A stretch of DNA of 9,248 bases, taken from assembly GCA_900772685.1 (NCBI GenBank), contig CAAGRP010000352.1, positions 1 through 9,248 of the forward strand, written 5' to 3'. This DNA comes from Lachnospiraceae bacterium (lineage in GTDB: Bacteria > Bacillota > Clostridia > Lachnospirales > Lachnospiraceae). The position numbers and the translations under genes are program-made. The notes below the pieces were generated by a model. The model was not told the origin of the DNA. It made no database searches and saw nothing but the letters and a program-made list of their open reading frames with translations. Below, piece after piece: positions 7,088 to 9,248 of the stretch; within the stretch, counting starts at the first letter, position 1; every line of letters starts with the position of its first letter.

Positions 7088-8247
7088 TAAAGTACGCATG
7101 CCTTAATCCAATAGCAGAGGTCGGACTTAAAAAGCTTCCTGAATCATTTGAAAAAACAGATGTTGTGGAAGATGCCGAGGCGATCCTCGTAAGAAGTGCA
7201 AAGATGCACGAAATGCAGTTTTCGGATAAGCTTCTTGCCGTTGCAAGAGCAGGTGCGGGAGTAAACAATATTCCGCTTGATACACTCGCAAAAAAAGGAG
7301 TTGTGGTATTTAATACACCGGGAGCAAACGCAAACGGTGTTAAGGAGCTCGTTCTTGCAGGTCTTCTTCTTTCATCAAGAGATATAATCGGCGGTGTAGA
7401 ATGGGTTAAAAGCGAGCTTGACAATCCGGAGATAGAAAAGCTTGTCGAGAAAAAGAAAAAGCAGTTTGCTGGATGCGAGATCAAGGGCAAAAAGCTCGGT
7501 ATCATCGGTCTCGGAGCTATCGGACAGATGGTGGCAAATGCAGCTATAGGCCTCGGAATGGAGGTTTACGGATATGATCCTTATATTTCTATAGACGGTG
7601 CATGGAATCTTTCAAGAAGCATCAAGCATATCAACGATGTTAAGGATATATATTCACAGTGCGATTACATCACCATTCATGTTCCGGCGCTTGACAGCAC
7701 AAAGGGAATGATAAACGAAGAGGCTATAAGCCTTATGAAGCCAAGCACTGTTATCCTCAACTTTGCGAGAGACATCCTTGTTGATGAGCCGGCACTTGTA
7801 AAGGCGCTCAAAGAGGGAAGAGTAAGAAAATATGTTACTGATTTTGCCAACATGACAGTTGCGGATGCACCGAATGTTATAATCACACCTCATATCGGAG
7901 CATCAACGGTAGAATCCGAAGATAATTGTGCGATAATGGCAGCGCATGAGCTCAAGGATTATATATTAAACGGAAACATCAAAAATTCCGTAAACTATCC
8001 AAGATGTGACCTCGGAGAATGCCAGAGTGCGGGACGTATTGCGATACTTCATGAAAACAAGGTAAATATGATAAGCACATTTACCGGAATGATCGCAGAT
8101 GCAGGGATCAATATCAGCAACCTTACAAACAAGAGCAAAGGAGATTATGCATATACTCTTATCGATGTTGAGTCTCCGGAGACAGACGCTCTTCTTGGCA
8201 CGCTCCTTAATACAGAGGGAGTTTTAAGAGTAAGAAAGGTTAAATGA
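7084..8247 (+). CDS. serA: D-3-phosphoglycerate dehydrogenase with ACT domain
   Basis: SerA oxidises 3-phosphoglycerate to 3-phosphohydroxypyruvate with NAD+, the committed step of serine synthesis. The 387 residues include a substrate segment RAGAGVNNIP (55-64) and NTPGANANGVKEL (77-89), then the Rossmann motif GLGAIG (142-147) with Asp165 after the second strand (YGYDPY), favouring NAD. The catalytic Arg229 is in NFARD and His270 in TPHIGAST (268-275). C-terminal residues from about 322 form one ACT domain, the usual site of serine feedback inhibition, with the conserved GINISNL. No long intervening domain is present, so it is the short ACT-bearing type. The glutamate of the usual Arg-Glu-His set is not obvious: the region 251-262 reads VTDFANMTVADA. 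The start overlaps the serC stop, with GAGGAGG at 7067-7073. serB is not adjacent. Confidence 0.95.
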   Translation: MIKYACLNPIAEVGLKKLPESFEKTDVVEDAEAILVRSAKMHEMQFSDKLLAVARAGAGVNNIPLDTLAKKGVVVFNTPGANANGVKELVLAGLLLSSRDIIGGVEWVKSELDNPEIEKLVEKKKKQFAGCEIKGKKLGIIGLGAIGQMVANAAIGLGMEVYGYDPYISIDGAWNLSRSIKHINDVKDIYSQCDYITIHVPALDSTKGMINEEAISLMKPSTVILNFARDILVDEPALVKALKEGRVRKYVTDFANMTVADAPNVIITPHIGASTVESEDNCAIMAAHELKDYILNGNIKNSVNYPRCDLGECQSAGRIAILHENKVNMISTFTGMIADAGINISNLTNKSKGDYAYTLIDVESPETDALLGTLLNTEGVLRVRKVK

Positions 8248-8345
8248 TAACATCATTTTACAGTATCAGATGCAGGCAGTATTGCATCTGATATTGTCAT
8301 GTAAAGGATAATTATCAGATCTTATTATCAGAAGGGAGAAATACC
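8248..8345. repeat. TATCAGA repeat cluster between serA and the DUF1015 gene
   Basis: The heptamer TATCAGA occurs three times forward (8264-8270, 8313-8319, 8326-8332) and once reversed (TCTGATA, 8287-8293) within 69 bases. The last two forward copies are parts of a nine-base direct repeat ATTATCAGA (8311-8319 and 8324-8332) with starts 13 bases apart. The first forward copy and the reverse copy form the stem of the hairpin at 8260-8297. The final copy runs into the ribosome site AGGGAG (8333-8338) of the next gene. Such a cluster may be an operator or an RNA control region; no binding protein can be named. Confidence 0.55.
8260..8297 (+). other. Stem-loop downstream of serA, without a T run
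   Basis: ACAGTATCAGATGCA (8260-8274) pairs with TGCATCTGATATTGT (8283-8297): 15 base pairs, one of them G-U, closing the eight-base loop GGCAGTAT. The bases after it are CATGTAAAGG, with no T tract, so a classical intrinsic terminator is unlikely. It could be a processing or stability element, a partial attenuator within a serC-serA-DUF1015 transcript, or a DNA operator. Confidence 0.55.
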
Positions 8346-9179
8346 ATGGCGACGATCAGACCGTTTAAGGCATTAAGACCAAAAAAAGAGCTTTCAGATA
8401 AGATAGCAGCGCTTCCGTATGATGTATACAACAGAGAGGAAGCAGCAAAAAAAGTAGAAAATGACAGATATTCCTTCCTTAGGATAGACAGACCCGAGAC
8501 ACAGTTTCCAAAGGATCAGGATATGTATGCTCCGGAAGTCTATAAAAAAGCTGCCGAAATGCTTGAGGAAATGCAGAAGGAGGGAAGCTTCGTTCAGGAT
8601 GCAAAGGCCTGCTATTATATATATGAGCTTACGATGGACGGACGCTCACAGACAGGACTGGTTGCAGCTTCGGCTGTAGATGATTATATAAACAATATCA
8701 TCAGAAAGCATGAAAACACCAGAAAAGAAAAAGAGGCAGACCGTATAAGACACGTAGATACCTGCAATGCACAGACGGGTCCGATCTTCCTTGCTTACAA
8801 CAGCAATCCGGATGTAAAGAAGATACTGGAGGGAATAAAGGAAGAAAAGGCGGATGTGGATTTTACCGCGGATGACGGTATAAGACACAGGGTCTGGGTG
8901 ATCGATAATGACAATGATATAGATAAACTCACCGGACTTTTCGCAAAGATGCCGAATACATATATTGCGGACGGACATCACAGGGCAGCCTCTGCCGTTG
9001 CGGTTTCACTTAAGAGAAGAGAGGAAAACCCTGAGTATACGGGAGATGAGGAATTCAATTATTTCCTTTCTGTATTATTTGATGCCGATGAACTCAAGAT
9101 ACTTGATTATAACCGCGTAATAAAGGACCTGAACGGAAATACAGAGGAAGAGTTTGGCATCAATCAAGCGGCTCAATGA
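8346..9179 (+). CDS. DUF1015 family protein, C-terminally truncated
   Basis: The 277-residue frame matches the N-terminal two thirds of DUF1015 proteins, usually about 400-430 residues, of unknown function. Visible family blocks are IRPFKALRP (4-12), ALPYDVYNREEA (22-33), RKHENTRKEKEADR (120-133), QTGPIFLAY (143-151), HRVWVI (181-186), ADGHHRAASA (208-217), FNYFLSVLFDADELKILDYNR (in part, 237-257). The match ends near residue 270 (TEEEF); the last seven residues GINQAAQ and the TGA come from unrelated sequence read out of frame. The ATG follows AGGGAG by seven bases. The DGHHR motif (209-213) recalls the phosphate-handling motif of ParB/sulfiredoxin-fold free serine kinases (SerK, SbnI), and the gene sits directly after serC-serA. 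A role in serine or phosphoserine metabolism is therefore a reasonable inference, not a demonstrated function. Confidence 0.8.
   Translation: MATIRPFKALRPKKELSDKIAALPYDVYNREEAAKKVENDRYSFLRIDRPETQFPKDQDMYAPEVYKKAAEMLEEMQKEGSFVQDAKACYYIYELTMDGRSQTGLVAASAVDDYINNIIRKHENTRKEKEADRIRHVDTCNAQTGPIFLAYNSNPDVKKILEGIKEEKADVDFTADDGIRHRVWVIDNDNDIDKLTGLFAKMPNTYIADGHHRAASAVAVSLKRREENPEYTGDEEFNYFLSVLFDADELKILDYNRVIKDLNGNTEEEFGINQAAQ
9153..9160. other. Probable right junction between two sequence backgrounds
   Basis: DUF1015 homology ends at TEEEF (codon for Phe at 9153-9155). From 9154, in a different reading frame, the sequence reads as a radical-SAM-like protein interior. No repeat, insertion sequence end or target duplication is visible at the join. 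It mirrors the gene-breaking junction near 338-380. Confidence 0.55.
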
Positions 9180-9248
9180 CTCCGGGATAAAGTGCTCTGT
9201 TCTTACAAAGGGTATTTTGCCAATTGAACTGGCAGAACTCTCAAGGGA
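9154..9248 (+). CDS. Internal fragment of a probable SPL-type radical SAM protein (both ends missing)
   Basis: The frame beginning with TTG at 9154 reads without a stop to the window end. It contains SIKRLNDSGIKCSVLTKG (9160-9213) followed by ILPIELAELSR. This resembles the stretch in spore-photoproduct-lyase-like radical SAM proteins (COG1533 type), where a helix 'xLxxxGIxxxVLTKG' precedes a strand and 'ELAELS'. There is no start codon with a ribosome site, and the upstream bases belong to the DUF1015 gene, so this is a fragment beginning at a join. The radical SAM cysteine motif is not in the window. Codons such as CGG, TTG, CCA and CTG are less common in the central block. Only 31 codons are visible, so the family call is tentative. 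Confidence 0.5.
   Translation, partial: MASIKRLNDSGIKCSVLTKGILPIELAELSR

Noticed and set aside
8257..8328. Promoter for the DUF1015 gene (TTTACA at 8257, TTGTCA at 8294, GATAAT at 8307, TATTAT at 8323)
   Set aside because: Each hexamer is decent alone but no pair has a 15-19 base spacer with good matches on both sides.
1..9248. Defence system, phage, transposon or CRISPR content
   Set aside because: All intact genes are recognised housekeeping functions; no repeat array, transposase, integrase or terminal inverted repeat was seen.

Overview
The window looks like housekeeping chromosome from a low-to-moderate GC Clostridia member, most likely Lachnospiraceae. This rests on strong use of AGA/AGG for arginine and ATA for isoleucine, good AGGAGG-type ribosome sites, tight same-strand packing, and proteins typical of that family: the large acyl-CoA dehydratase activase, the 387-residue SerA and a DUF1015 protein. 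The family assignment is inferred from remembered protein resemblance, not from a search. All genes lie on the + strand. I see no tRNA, rRNA, CRISPR array, insertion sequence or phage gene, and no gap longer than 140 bases.

Layout: the window opens with the C-terminal end of a nicotinate phosphoribosyltransferase (1-337). Next is a 364-residue open frame from a TTG (340-1434) that is only the C-terminal part of the normally much larger 2-hydroxyacyl-CoA dehydratase activase-related protein. It is followed after one base by tgt, queuosine tRNA modification (1436-2572). A 136-base gap carries a good sigma-A-type promoter and an inverted repeat, then yajC, the Sec accessory membrane protein (2709-3071), which ends at a perfect 13-bp stem-loop. 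leuB (3178-4260) and ilvB (4262-5938) form a one-base-spaced pair for branched-chain amino acid synthesis. serC (6002-7087) and serA (7084-8247) overlap by four bases and give the first two steps of the phosphorylated serine pathway. After a repeat-rich 98-base gap comes a DUF1015 gene (8346-9179), which is cut short, and then a fragment of a probable SPL-type radical SAM protein in another frame (9154-9248).

How the genes work together: leuB and ilvB supply branched-chain amino acids, but without ilvN, ilvC, ilvD or leuACD nearby. serA and serC convert 3-phosphoglycerate to phosphoserine. The usual phosphatase SerB is not here, and DUF1015, which carries a DGHHR motif, stands in the next position. 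That makes it a candidate for a serine-related function.

The most striking feature is that both ends of the window break a gene. On the left, NAPRTase (CGT-rich arginine codons) meets a headless activase within about 40 bases. On the right, DUF1015 stops matching its family at about residue 270 and radical-SAM-like coding begins at once in a different frame. The central block (about 345-9155) is uniform. Either this is a chimeric assembly or an 8.8-kb block has recombined into another background. I see no clear new defence or mobile system.
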